64,000 nt of DNA from Symsagittifera roscoffensis (Eukaryota; Xenacoelomorpha; Acoela; Convolutidae), in NCBI RefSeq assembly GCF_963678635.1, contig NC_087066.1, positions 18,285,275 to 18,349,274 of the forward strand. The letters are read 5' to 3'. Positions 52,905 through 62,455 of this stretch are shown here, piece by piece. The translations under genes were made by a program, and so were the position numbers. Positions within the stretch are counted from its first letter, which is position 1, and every line of letters begins with the position of its first letter. The notes below the pieces were generated by a model, which saw nothing but the letters and a program-made list of their open reading frames with translations, ran no database searches and was not told where the DNA came from.

Positions 52905-54398
52905 ATGCAGCGCAGGGACTCGTTAGGATCGACTACTAAGATTCCCAGGCTGAGCAAGGGCAGCACGCGAAAATTTAAAACTAGGCATAGCCAGTCCTCG
53001 TTTAGCAGCGCCTCCGACGTGTTTGCCGAAACCGAATCGACTAAAGGTCCACCTGACCTTTCAGTGAGCGAAATGAGATTCAGGAGCGAGAAAAACCTCG
53101 ATGCCGATCAAAGGCGGAGCGCCGAAGCCGGAACCGCGAGCGAAACGCTTGTGGACCCCTTTGACGAGGGAGAACAGACGCTCATTCGACCCGACTTTGA
53201 GCCGAGCGAGGACCTCGAGCGGGAGGAAGTCGAGAGGACGGAGGAGACCTCGGAGCGTTCCGAGGTCGAGCCGCGAGAGGAAGTGTTATTCAAGGGAATG
53301 TCCAAATCGGAGACCAAGAGTCATAGGTGGAGGGGAGAATATTCACATTTGGCTAGTACCCACTCATCTCTGGCCAAGCAGAGCAACAACGCGATGATGT
53401 TGAGTATAAGCCCGAGTGAAGAACAACCGGGTTCGAAGGCCAAGAAGAGTTGGAAGTCTTTGTACGACGAGCGCATGGCGTCACTACCAACTGTAGGTTT
53501 AACTTCCAGTTATGACTACCCGGAGATAGCCCATCCGGATGTGAACTTCACGCCGTGCCCAAGGAACGATATGAGCAGGAAGGCGTCGTCAGCCTCGCCG
53601 ACCAGGCCCATGTCAGATGGGATAACGATGGGAGCGTCATCAACCTTCGACAGATTAATGACGTTGATGAGCAAGCAAAAAGGCGGTGCGTCATCAAGCA
53701 CCAGGCTGCAGCCGCAGTTGACCTCATCTTCTCTGGGACTAACCCCGTCATTTGGGGCCACTGGCGACATAAGTGACATGTTCGCTGGCGTAATGATTGG
53801 TCTTGATGAACTGAGGCGGGACATGACTAAAAGAATAGATCAGGTTGATGAGAGAGCTCACAAAGGTCAAGACATTCTGAGAGACAAACTAACGCATGTG
53901 AAGTCGCAGGCGAGGGTTGATCAGGCTCAGTTGATTCGCAACACCGATCAATGCCTGGCGGAGAGCCTGGCACAGGCAAACAAGGAGTCATACGAAAGAG
54001 AGGCTAGGATGACCAGGGAGATCGATGGATTGTTGAACGATCATGATAGCACCTACGCCCACACGATGACTAGCCTGGAGAAGAGGTTAGATGCGAAGTC
54101 TGACCTATTGATGCGGAAGCTTGACGCGATCCTGAATGGGAGCAATTGGCAGGAGCGTTCCAACCTAAGGGAGCGCTCACGCCATGCGAATGATGGAGAT
54201 GGTACGGGCAGCAATGCCAGAGCCCAGCAAGGCTCGAGAACGAACTACGAACCTAGAAACAAGGAGCGGCCAAGGGCAGTCCCGTCGAGGCCTGGCTGGA
54301 CGAATCCAGTCCCGCCGGAGGCAGATGCCACCCCGGAGACAAGGTTGCCAACTGTGCCACAAGTCAGTTCAGTACCAGATCTGACTACAGTCTCATAG
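52905..54398 (+). CDS. Element B: Gag N-terminal protein with coiled coil
   Basis: 497 codons from the ATG at 52,905 (the frame is open a few codons earlier but without ATG). It starts 'MQRRDSLGSTTKIPRLSKGS', similar to element 2 at 22,777. Residues 30-160 are acidic and Ser/Arg-rich, without fold. Residues 290-420 form a predicted coiled coil: 'DMFAGVMIGLDELRRDMTKR', 'RKGQDILRDKLTHVK', and 'SLEKRLDAKSDLLMRKLDAI'. The last 70 residues are Arg/Pro-rich and may bind RNA. Matrix-like Gag with a coiled coil is inferred from the neighbour at 54,408. It ends with TAG, but the next frame continues in the same phase, three codons later, with the capsid. It is intact here, unlike the copy in element 2. 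Confidence 0.78.
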   Translation: MQRRDSLGSTTKIPRLSKGSTRKFKTRHSQSSFSSASDVFAETESTKGPPDLSVSEMRFRSEKNLDADQRRSAEAGTASETLVDPFDEGEQTLIRPDFEPSEDLEREEVERTEETSERSEVEPREEVLFKGMSKSETKSHRWRGEYSHLASTHSSLAKQSNNAMMLSISPSEEQPGSKAKKSWKSLYDERMASLPTVGLTSSYDYPEIAHPDVNFTPCPRNDMSRKASSASPTRPMSDGITMGASSTFDRLMTLMSKQKGGASSSTRLQPQLTSSSLGLTPSFGATGDISDMFAGVMIGLDELRRDMTKRIDQVDERAHKGQDILRDKLTHVKSQARVDQAQLIRNTDQCLAESLAQANKESYEREARMTREIDGLLNDHDSTYAHTMTSLEKRLDAKSDLLMRKLDAILNGSNWQERSNLRERSRHANDGDGTGSNARAQQGSRTNYEPRNKERPRAVPSRPGWTNPVPPEADATPETRLPTVPQVSSVPDLTTVS

Positions 54399-54407
54399 GA
54401 CACAACG

Positions 54408-55133
54408 ATGTATGCCTCGATGTTTGAGCCCCTGAACAGATCTCTCGAAACATTCATCACCAAGCTCTCGAAATCAACCGAGAGAGGAGAGAGGTCAAGA
54501 AGGACACTGAAAAAGCCGAAGTCATATAAAGACGAGACAGACGGCTGCATTGATACTTGGATAGAGGTGATGAAGTTACACTTTGAGGAAGAGAATCTCT
54601 CCAAGAAACAAGAGTGCAGCGCGCTAACGAGCAACCTGGAGGGTACTGCACTAAGTTGTGTAATGGCGAAAAAAACCAATGAGAGAGACAGCGCTCGCAA
54701 GCTATTCGACATCCTGCTGAATCGTTTCGGCTCTGGAGTACAAGGGCACCAGGCTATGGTGAAGTTCGAAAAGAGGCGTCAAAGAGATGACAAATCCATA
54801 GATAAATTTTTGGACGACCTTGAATTGCTTAGGAGGAGAAGCAACCCAGATGAGAAAATATCCGAGCGAAACTTGGCGATTGCTTCGAAGTTCATGGACG
54901 GAGTAAGGAGTGAGGAGTTGAAGACGATGTTGGCCACACACTTCACCCTGTCACTTGACCAGGTACCCACGCCCGACGATTTGCGTATGAAGTCACGCGA
55001 GTATTTACTCATAAAACCGAGGGCGCAAAACCGTTACAGCAATTATGGCAACTATAGCGGGACAAACACTGGTGCGAATTCCAGTTGGTGCAAACCTCTG
55101 AAGCGAACGAAATCGGATTGGAAAAACTACTAG
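54408..55133 (+). CDS. Element B: Gag capsid domain
   Basis: 241 codons in the same phase as the Gag N-terminal frame. 'DETDGCIDTWIEVMKLHFEE' and 'SALTSNLEGTALSCVMAKKT', then 'LFDILLNRFGSGVQGHQAMV' and 'DDKSIDKFLDDLELLRRRSN', form the helical Retrotrans_gag-type capsid, followed by 'RSEELKTMLATHFTLSLDQV'. Element 2 has the same order but goes on to zinc knuckles. Here the frame ends after 'YSNYGNYSGTNTGANSSWCK' without a knuckle, so the nucleocapsid was lost or replaced. The next protein overlaps by 49 bp in the -1 phase. Confidence 0.88.
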   Translation: MYASMFEPLNRSLETFITKLSKSTERGERSRRTLKKPKSYKDETDGCIDTWIEVMKLHFEEENLSKKQECSALTSNLEGTALSCVMAKKTNERDSARKLFDILLNRFGSGVQGHQAMVKFEKRRQRDDKSIDKFLDDLELLRRRSNPDEKISERNLAIASKFMDGVRSEELKTMLATHFTLSLDQVPTPDDLRMKSREYLLIKPRAQNRYSNYGNYSGTNTGANSSWCKPLKRTKSDWKNY

Positions 55134-55618
55134 AAATTTCCTGGAGGGCGGCCCTCCAGAGATACTTCGACGAGACGATGCATGCACCTGCGACGGTGGC
55201 AGCATACCTGGCTCATCCTTGCATGAGAATTGATCTGCAAGTACGGTTGGCTTGGTGCTTGATGGGCATCAAGAAGGCGGAATATGAAGCCAGTAATGAT
55301 TCGAAATCACGGAAACAGGAGCTGGAGTTGATGGAAGCTCTGCGAGCGTTGATTTCAAAAGACGATTCTGCGATAGCATGGGCTAAGCGTAAGGATGCCC
55401 TTTGCTTTGTCAGCTTCGTGGTGGATCATATCCCCACTCCTGTTTTGGGAGAATGTATAAAGATCATTCGGCAAAAGGGAGTTGATTGCGAAAGGAACTT
55501 CCTTAGGGCACTCCTGGAACTATATCAGGATATGCCGTTGACTGTACCAAATAAGGAGTCGAATGACATGGAATTATCTTGGAAGAACGAGTGGTCGAAC
55601 CCTCGGTTCCCGAGCTAA
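55085..55618 (+). pseudogene. UO protein in element B, N-terminal part
   Basis: 177 codons overlapping the capsid end in the -1 phase. It reads 'EKLLEISWRAALQRYFDETM', 'AAYLAHPCMRIDLQVRLAWC', 'ELELMEALRALISKDDSAIA', 'RKDALCFVSFVVDHIPTPVL' and 'RNFLRALLELYQDMPLTVPN'. It is mostly helical, with no signal peptide and no known motif. The element A copies align along the whole length and continue with about 90 further residues (LMKQPMGSLLKH... GMAFNPFINED) that are missing here. A deletion near 55,570 therefore removed them and shifted the frame into the next part. The function is unknown. Confidence 0.62.
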
Positions 55619-56994
55619 AGTGGCAAGTGAGTTTTGATTGTGGTTCTTGGGACGGTCCCTTGAAAACCAGTCTAGTAACGATGTGGGAACTCATGAAGCC
55701 TTCTTGGTGCCCTCATCCTAACCCCGATTTAATCTGGGACATGACGGCGGATGACGCGAGTTTGCATGATCTGGCCATGATACACCATCTGCTGGTCATG
55801 AGGTTGACGAAACAGAAGAGCAACCCATCCACGGAGCTGTCCGAGGAAGGTCCATCGAGCAACTGGTTGAAGCAAGGCACATGCTTGGCTCAACATAGTG
55901 GGATGGAAGGACATGTTTCCAACTTGGGACACTGCCTGGTTACGCTGAGCGAGCAGCATCGGCAACTGGCACGATTGTACGGAAGATTGAGCATGTCGGA
56001 TAAGAGTGGTATGGAGTTGGTCGCGGACTGTCATGGGGTGACGGATGTAAACTTGATCACAGCCTTGGGATTTTGTAGCATGACGAGTTCGATAGAATCG
56101 CTTGAGCGCCTGGAGCGTGCCCATGAGCTAGTGACGTCCCTCAGCGTGGAAGTATTCCCTGGAGCATTGCAGACGGAGCAGAAGATCGGAGGCTGGCGAG
56201 AAGCTCTGGAGAACGAAATGAATCTGAAAGATAGTGAAGCCTATCATAAACCTACTGGTTCAAAGTATCTGGTGGGTTCAAGCTCCGCACCATATTGCAG
56301 TAGTAGGTATCCTACACACATGGTGGTGATGGATGCGAGGACACAGCAGGTGTTGATTGACCAACTTTTTTCTGTGCCAAAGTGCGTGAGGTTGGCCAGA
56401 ATGTCGGAGAGGTCATATGATTTGTTGGCAAAGATCTTTCGGGCAGTCCCGAAGAGATCTGAAGGCGAGTTGCAAGACGTAGTGGGTGAAGAGTTTCTGA
56501 GATTAAACGAAGGCAATGTGAGTGAGTTCCAGAAGCAGAAAGCGAGTGGAGCGTTACCCACTGAATTCCCCACCATAGAAGAGAAAGACGACTTACACAG
56601 AATTCTGATGGAGGTGGAACCGTTGCTGGGAGCCTCAGGGTATTGGACCCGAAGGAACATAGTGAGAACCCATGGGGAGTATCCTTGCCACTGCTTGGCG
56701 CAGACGTTGTGGTACCCCAAACGCGGGAATCTGATGCTAGTATGGGACGTGGAGGAGTTATACTCTACGGGGTTTCCCGATCAGAATCAACAGGTGTCAA
56801 TCGTGGTGGTTAGTGACATGCTGGCAGTGAGATGGCTGGAGGCTAACGCGGATACAAGTGAACAGGAGACGGCCGTGCCGACTCCTGAGCAGCTGAGCAA
56901 CGTGAAGATGAGTCGTGAATTGGATCTTTTCAGAACCACCTGCAAGGTTCTGAGAATACCTAAAGCCATTGAAAGAATATGGTCAAGGCAATGA
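55579..56994 (+). CDS. UO protein in element B, C-terminal part (471 codons)
   Basis: One open frame of 471 codons, the best-kept member of the family. Landmarks shared with the element A copies are 'LEERVVEPSVPE', 'LKTSLVTMWELMKPSW', 'GMEGHVSNLGHCLVTLSEQH', 'ADCHGVTDVNLITALGFCSM', 'AHELVTSLSVEVFPGALQTE', 'PTGSKYLVGSSSAPYCSSRY', 'DQLFSVPKCVRLARMSE', 'GEYPCHCLAQTLWYPKRGNL' and the C-terminal 'ERIWSRQ'. The conserved Cys/His (PCHCLAQT; DCHG) might bind metal or be structural. No nucleotide-binding, protease, polymerase or integrase motif is visible, and there is no membrane segment. It could be an accessory structural protein or an unrecognised enzyme. Confidence 0.72.
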   Translation: MEERVVEPSVPELKWQVSFDCGSWDGPLKTSLVTMWELMKPSWCPHPNPDLIWDMTADDASLHDLAMIHHLLVMRLTKQKSNPSTELSEEGPSSNWLKQGTCLAQHSGMEGHVSNLGHCLVTLSEQHRQLARLYGRLSMSDKSGMELVADCHGVTDVNLITALGFCSMTSSIESLERLERAHELVTSLSVEVFPGALQTEQKIGGWREALENEMNLKDSEAYHKPTGSKYLVGSSSAPYCSSRYPTHMVVMDARTQQVLIDQLFSVPKCVRLARMSERSYDLLAKIFRAVPKRSEGELQDVVGEEFLRLNEGNVSEFQKQKASGALPTEFPTIEEKDDLHRILMEVEPLLGASGYWTRRNIVRTHGEYPCHCLAQTLWYPKRGNLMLVWDVEELYSTGFPDQNQQVSIVVVSDMLAVRWLEANADTSEQETAVPTPEQLSNVKMSRELDLFRTTCKVLRIPKAIERIWSRQ

Positions 56995-57006
56995 TGGTTC
57001 CGTGCA

Positions 57007-57417
57007 GTGATGACATCATGGATGTATGAACGCGCGAAGCGTCACATGTCGAGGAACACGGAAGCCTATCAATCTTTCCAGCTAGATATAGGACCAGGAG
57101 CCTATAAGAGAGCATTCCTGACGCACAGAAACGCGGTCACCACGGCGGTGAAGCGGGTAGCTGGAGCGCCTTGTGTAACTGAAGATGAGAAGAAAGAGGT
57201 CTTGAGAGCTGACCTAGAACGAAATGTGAGCCTATGTCTTCACAACAGCTTTTGCAAGAACCGGGAGCAAAAGGTTAATGTTGACTTGCTACCTTGTTGC
57301 AAACCGAGGCTGTTGGAACAGGAGAGTTGGGGCACGGCCCGCAACTCCATGGACATGCTGGAGAAAGTCCTAGAAGACAGCGAAGCTGAAGATCAGGATG
57401 GAGAAGCGATGGAGTGA
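57007..57417 (+). CDS. Element B: small basic/acidic protein, unknown
   Basis: 136 codons starting 12 bp after the UO stop, in a different phase ('TMMVPCSDDIMDV'-like spacer). It reads 'MTSWMYERAKRHMSRNTEAY', 'KRAFLTHRNAVTTAVKRVAG', 'VLRADLERNVSLCLHNSFCK', 'DLLPCCKPRLLEQES' and an acidic tail 'EKVLEDSEAEDQDGEAME'. Its last 18 codons belong to the inverted arm and occur inverted at 52,524-52,577. I do not recognise it. The tight spacing suggests translation with UO. Confidence 0.55.
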   Translation: MMTSWMYERAKRHMSRNTEAYQSFQLDIGPGAYKRAFLTHRNAVTTAVKRVAGAPCVTEDEKKEVLRADLERNVSLCLHNSFCKNREQKVNVDLLPCCKPRLLEQESWGTARNSMDMLEKVLEDSEAEDQDGEAME

Positions 57418-58634
57418 AGATTATGAACGAAGAGAACAAGTGAAGACGTGAGCAAAGAAGAGAAGAAAAAGAGAAAAAACTTGATTGTCTTTGTGTGTTA
57501 AAACTTGAACCAATCAACCAAGTTTTGATTATTGAACTTGTTAAACTTTTTGTTTTGATCTAGTTTGGTCAGACCAAACTACAGTGTTGCAATTGCTAAA
57601 ATTGTTGAAATTGTTGATTTTAGTTATGACTATTTATGTATGTATATACAGAACATAGGTGAGTATATTTACCTATTTAAACACGATTGAAGTTTTTAAC
57701 CTGTGTAAGACACAATTTCACTGTGTGGCAACATGGTAAGTTTGGGTAAACTTGCTCAAGAAGGGTGGGTAACTCAATGACTTTCCTAGCCACAGAGTTT
57801 CTTAGTTTTAATATTGAAAGGACTGCATAAATAACTGATTATACTTGGTGAGTGACGTTAAGTTAATTTTAACGGGTGCGTGGCCGTGCCACGTCCCAAC
57901 TTTTTAATCACGAAGAGCGAAAAGAAGTTTTATGGCAAGACGACGTAAGTAGTCAGAAAAGAAATTTTATCTCGGACACTCCTCATGGTGCAAATTTTGT
58001 GGAAATGTTGAAAGGCAGTCAAATATAGTATGATGCCATTTGTGAACACGTAGTGAGTTGAGGTGGAGTAGATAAATTTCATTTCTTGTGCGATTTGTAA
58101 GATTGAATACAGAGAACTGGAACACTACTTGATGATAACCCCGTGTTATGCGATCAATAGGGACATTGATGGGGACTGTCCGGGGAGTATGTGCCATTCT
58201 GCCAGATGGCACAGCGCAACCTTCCGGCGACACGAGAAAAAACGAAAAAAGGCCTTATTAACGAAAAAGTATTGCGAAGGAGGGTAGGAATATTCTAGAA
58301 TTTTTATTTTCAAAATTTCGATCGGAAGGGGAATATTTCTCAGAAAGACAAAAAAGACGGCCATTTTGACGAAAAACGACGAAAAAACAGAAGAACGACA
58401 AATATTGTGGAAAACGGTCGCACAAGAGACGAAAAACCCGAAGCCTCTTATCGTGGCAACAACACACGATAAGACTCTTAGCAGAGGATATTAGTGGAGA
58501 AGGAAGCTTCAGTGGTGAAGGAATATTCCACGGAACCCTCCCGTACCACAAATTGGAAGAGATAAGAACGTTATCTCAGGAAGATTGCGGGAGCGGAGGC
58601 TTGGTCCCCCAGAGACTGTTTTATGTGAAGGGAC

Positions 58635-58642
58635 TATATAAA
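58635..58642 (+). promoter_or_regulatory. Possible TATA box in the inverted arm
   Basis: tatataaa within ggactatataaaactgactg. The same sequence is in the left arm in reverse (51,331-51,339). There is no transcript evidence; it is noted because LTR promoters of related elements have such a site. Confidence 0.25.
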
Positions 58643-61135
58643 ACTGACTGTATAGCTACTTGGATGTCGTGAAACTTTAAATTAACACCGGTATTATTTG
58701 ATATTTTAGAATATGAGTAGCTAGAAAGAGGAAAGGGTCAATACATCTCCAATGGATTTAATATAGAACTGTCACACAAAAACATATTAAAATAGGTTGT
58801 TCGAGCCATGTTTTTAATGACAATCACGTAGTCTGAGGATCCGAGACTCAGCTATGTGGTTGTGTTCGCATATAAACGAAAGCTGATCAAAAGTCGTTTG
58901 ACTGATGGCCTAAAAATAGTAACTTTTTACTTAGCCCTAAACAGACCAAAAAATCAACTGGCAAGGTCGAGAACGGTGAAAAACGAGTAGAATTAAGGTA
59001 ACTGACGCCTGCCAGTCGTTAATAGGTACTTTTTCTACGCTCCGTCGCTGTGTAGTATTTGGGCGAATGTTACAGTAATGGATTCCCTCAATTTTGGGAG
59101 ACAAGATGCCTTGTTTGCAGCAACGCCTGCCAGTTGGTTGCTTGTTATGTCGTGTCGCAATGTGATGGGAGCCAAATTAGAGACACTTCTTTGAGTTCGT
59201 TAAGGGCTCTCCAGATGGCTCTTCCAGTCTCGGTAAATTGATTCTCTCGTTCCTAAGCGAGGCTCCCTATTGACGGTTTCAATGAGTTAAATCAGGTAGG
59301 GTCTAATCTATTTATAAACTTCCCTGGGATTTGATTATACGTCATCTCTACTTGGTAGGAGCTTAGCTCTCCTACTGGCGACGGTAAAGTTTTGCGCATG
59401 CCATACCTGCTGTTGTACCGCCTGTCACCGACCCACCGATCCAGATGTCTATATGGTGTTATTTCATGTTTCTTAGGTGGTCTAGCCCGATGCTTGCTTT
59501 TTCCTGGCTTTTCCGTTTGAGCGCACAGTTTTCTAGTTCAGTGATGAAGATGATGTTCGTTGGCTGTGTTCCATGGCGTTATTTTTTGGTTATTTCCTTC
59601 CCGTGCCAATTTTTCTAGTCCTGTAACGCATTCGGGCTCTGCTGCAGTCGTCTCCAGTTTCTTGGTTAACATTTTTCGAGAGTTCGCGGCTTTTCCATAT
59701 TGGCTTGGTTGCTCTGCCGCCGTCTGCTATGCTGGTGTTTCCAAATCAAGACGGAGCATTTGCTTTCGTAGGCATGTGTTGTTCTTGTGTGACATTCGTC
59801 AGTGTTGGTAAGTTGGCACAGGCAAGTACGGCTTGTTTTGGCTATCCTTAAGCATCCTGTTTTGTGTTACGCATTAATTCTGCTGGCTTTCGATTGCGTC
59901 TATCGTACGATGGTTGTGCGTGATTCAACCAGATCGCTGATGTATAATGGGCCACTTATCAGGTGGTAGTGATATAAACTGTTGAATGTAAGTGTTGGAG
60001 ATACTCTTCGCCTAGTTCTGGGGGCCCTAGCCTATTCAAAATTCGCATGCCCTGGCTTTGAGTAGAAGCGTTTCACAGCTTTTTATAGCTAGAATTTTTG
60101 TACTGAAATTTTTTTCGGCTCAATGGTCAAAGAAATGTCGGCTGAGACTCCTAATGTTTTCCTCAAACTAATCTTCTTAACTTATAGTAAATTTATAAAA
60201 GTTTTGGTTGTTGTTTTTTTTCGTCATTTGTTTCATTTTTTTTTTCGTTTTATTGGCCGTTGTCTTATTAGTTTTTGGCTAGTTTTCGTGCTATTTTGCC
60301 CACTATCGCAATTGTTGCAAAATTCCGCTTCGCGTAAAGTTTCGACTTTCCCACTCGATTCTCGATTCGGGCATCATGCGAGTGTTATATAGTTTTTGTG
60401 AGTATGTCTCAAACTCGGATTTGGCGATTGTTTTCACGCTTGTGATTAGAAAGTGTTGTCAAATGGGAAATAGACTGGCTCCTATGTAAACAATTTTTCT
60501 AACAGAGTAATTGAATCATTTCGAACATTAATTTTACTATGACTAGTTTTGTTCAATTGCTTTTCGGTTATAGTTGACGCTTGCGATTGTGTTTTTGGGC
60601 GTTTTTTTTTCAGTAAGACAAACGTATGAAGTTTTTGTAGATAGTTTGCTATTTTGAAGAGTTGCTGTCCACTAGCTTGCAATGCGAAGTTTGTATCTAA
60701 ATGCTGATGATGAATAAATGAGCATTTGTGGTTAGAATTGCAACAACTAATATGGCTCAAGAAAACCGCAGGCGAACTGAAATGTTCCGAATTTTAGTTT
60801 CATTTTTAAAAAAATTACTTCAGTAGCTTGATTTACTTCGTAGCATTGTGATATTTGCTCAGAAACCGAGTAGTAAACTTGATTTTTTACAAATTTGTTT
60901 TTATTAAAACTGAATTTATTGCTGTCATTTTCAGATCATTCTTTCTAAGATTGGCATAATGTATGGTGTCGCAAGTAGCGGGAAGCTCAAATTAGCCTCT
61001 GTTGAACATAAATTGTCTTATGCTTGCGTTTATCAAGCGTTATCAAATCACAATTTGGACTCTTTTCAGTTCAACAACTTGATTAACAAAATCATCTGAG
61101 TCGTGTGCCTGCTTGATTTAAGATAATTCAATTTT

Positions 61136-61213
61136 TTGCTCTCCGACTCCCTTGGTCGAAAGGCGACAATTACGCCTGGGACAGCAAAATTTCTAGGTTC
61201 AAATCCGGTCTGG
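61136..61213 (+). other. tRNA-like sequence at the outer tip of the right arm
   Basis: The same A-box-like part, 5-bp stem with 7-base loop and B box (ggttcaaatcc) as in the left arm, reading toward the outside. Similarity between arms stops exactly after ggtctgg, two bases past the T-arm region. It is not an intact tRNA gene. Confidence 0.55.
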
Positions 61214-62455
61214 ACCTTTTCTTTTCAAACTGAAAATAGTCTCTTCTAAAAGATGATCGGCCTTTCGTTTGTCTGATTAGGAGTCGATGAACTTAATGAA
61301 GATTCTTTTTAGGTAATTTTTTCCGGAAAATCTTCTTATTTGTTCACGCTCAAGTTTGGTTTTTCCCAGTTTGACTTCTGAATTCTTTAGAAGTTCAATT
61401 CGTTTCCTTTGTTAAAAAGAAGGTGAACCGTACGTTCAAACAACAAAAGTTTAAAGGTCACAAAAACGTGATTGACTTCTAATATCGAAAGAGTTTTTTA
61501 ATTTTCCGATTTTCGAGCCGACTATAAAATTCACCTATTGATTTCAGAAAACTGTCAATCATCAATTTTACTTGAAACTCAAAGAGCTCTAAAGCGGCAT
61601 GTTTTTTGGCTTTTAAATTCAAAAGTTGATCTGAAAAAAAAACATTTTTTTTTTTGGTTTTTCTTTTGTTCATTAACTTTTTTCCAATTTGTTGGCTATG
61701 TTCAAGTTTTGGTGACTTAGATGCTACATCACAGAATTATCTTGTGCAGTAAGCCTTATCCTTGTATAAGTGTTTAGATTTACTTTATAATTTTTGCAGC
61801 CTTGATTTTCTTTTCTTTGAGTGTTTTCTTTTGACTTTTTGCATAGACATTTCTTTCAACCTGAATGGTTTCGTCTTTTGCTCATCGGCTAATTGACCTA
61901 ACTTTGCGTGGTTTCCTGTAGCACAATTTGCGTGGTGTATCCTGAAACACAAAATTGGCTGACAATCTTTGAATTCTAAAACTTATAGCTCAGATTTTCA
62001 TGATGTTTTTGGCTCAATGGAAACGTACCCAAGATTTTTCGGCCTAGTCGCCGCTCGCTAAATGTTTCCGCCGGCGATTGTTTACTGGACTTGTTTTTTT
62101 GAAACTGAAATCTATTCGAGACAAAGTTTCTAAGCGTCGATATACATAGTGAAGACTCTTTTATGGGTCATGATGATTTTTTTGTTTTGTTTTTGAAAAG
62201 AAAAGTCTTTAATTTTGTTGTCGCTCAAATCTGATTGTTTCGCGGTTTCACTTTCTTAAGTTCAGTTCATTTCCTTTGTTATAAAGAAGGGTAACTCTAC
62301 AGCTATTGAACAGCAAAAAAGTAAAAGTCTTGAAAAACGTGATCGAATTCAAAGTTCGACAATGGGTTTAATTTCAGATTTCCCATGTCCAAACATAACG
62401 CGTAACATTAGTGTAATTAGGCATACCAAAACATGAGGTATACCAAAACTTCATA
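61214..62455. other. Non-coding AT-rich flank with a diverged direct repeat
   Basis: No gene. The blocks 61,290-61,490 and 62,140-62,360 are diverged direct repeats with a shift of about 860 bp (gttca(a/g)ttc(g/a)tttcctttgtta.aaagaagg; aaaacgtgat). They could be ancient terminal repeats or part of the LINE 5' region that follows. Confidence 0.45.

Larger units (their letters stand above)
57364..61213 (+). repeat. Element B right inverted arm (3.85 kb)
   Basis: It is the reverse complement of the left arm (44,968-52,577 without the LINE). It starts inside the last ORF and ends at ggtctgg, 61,213. It contains no pol domain. A TATA-like tatataaa lies at 58,635 with a block of short direct words around it, and a related block (tatgcgatc..(a/c)gggacat(t/c)gatgg) occurs at 58,147 here and at 31,229 behind element 2. 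This suggests shared LTR or untranslated sequence. The 33-bp block 57,871-57,903 is absent from the other arm. Confidence 0.92.
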
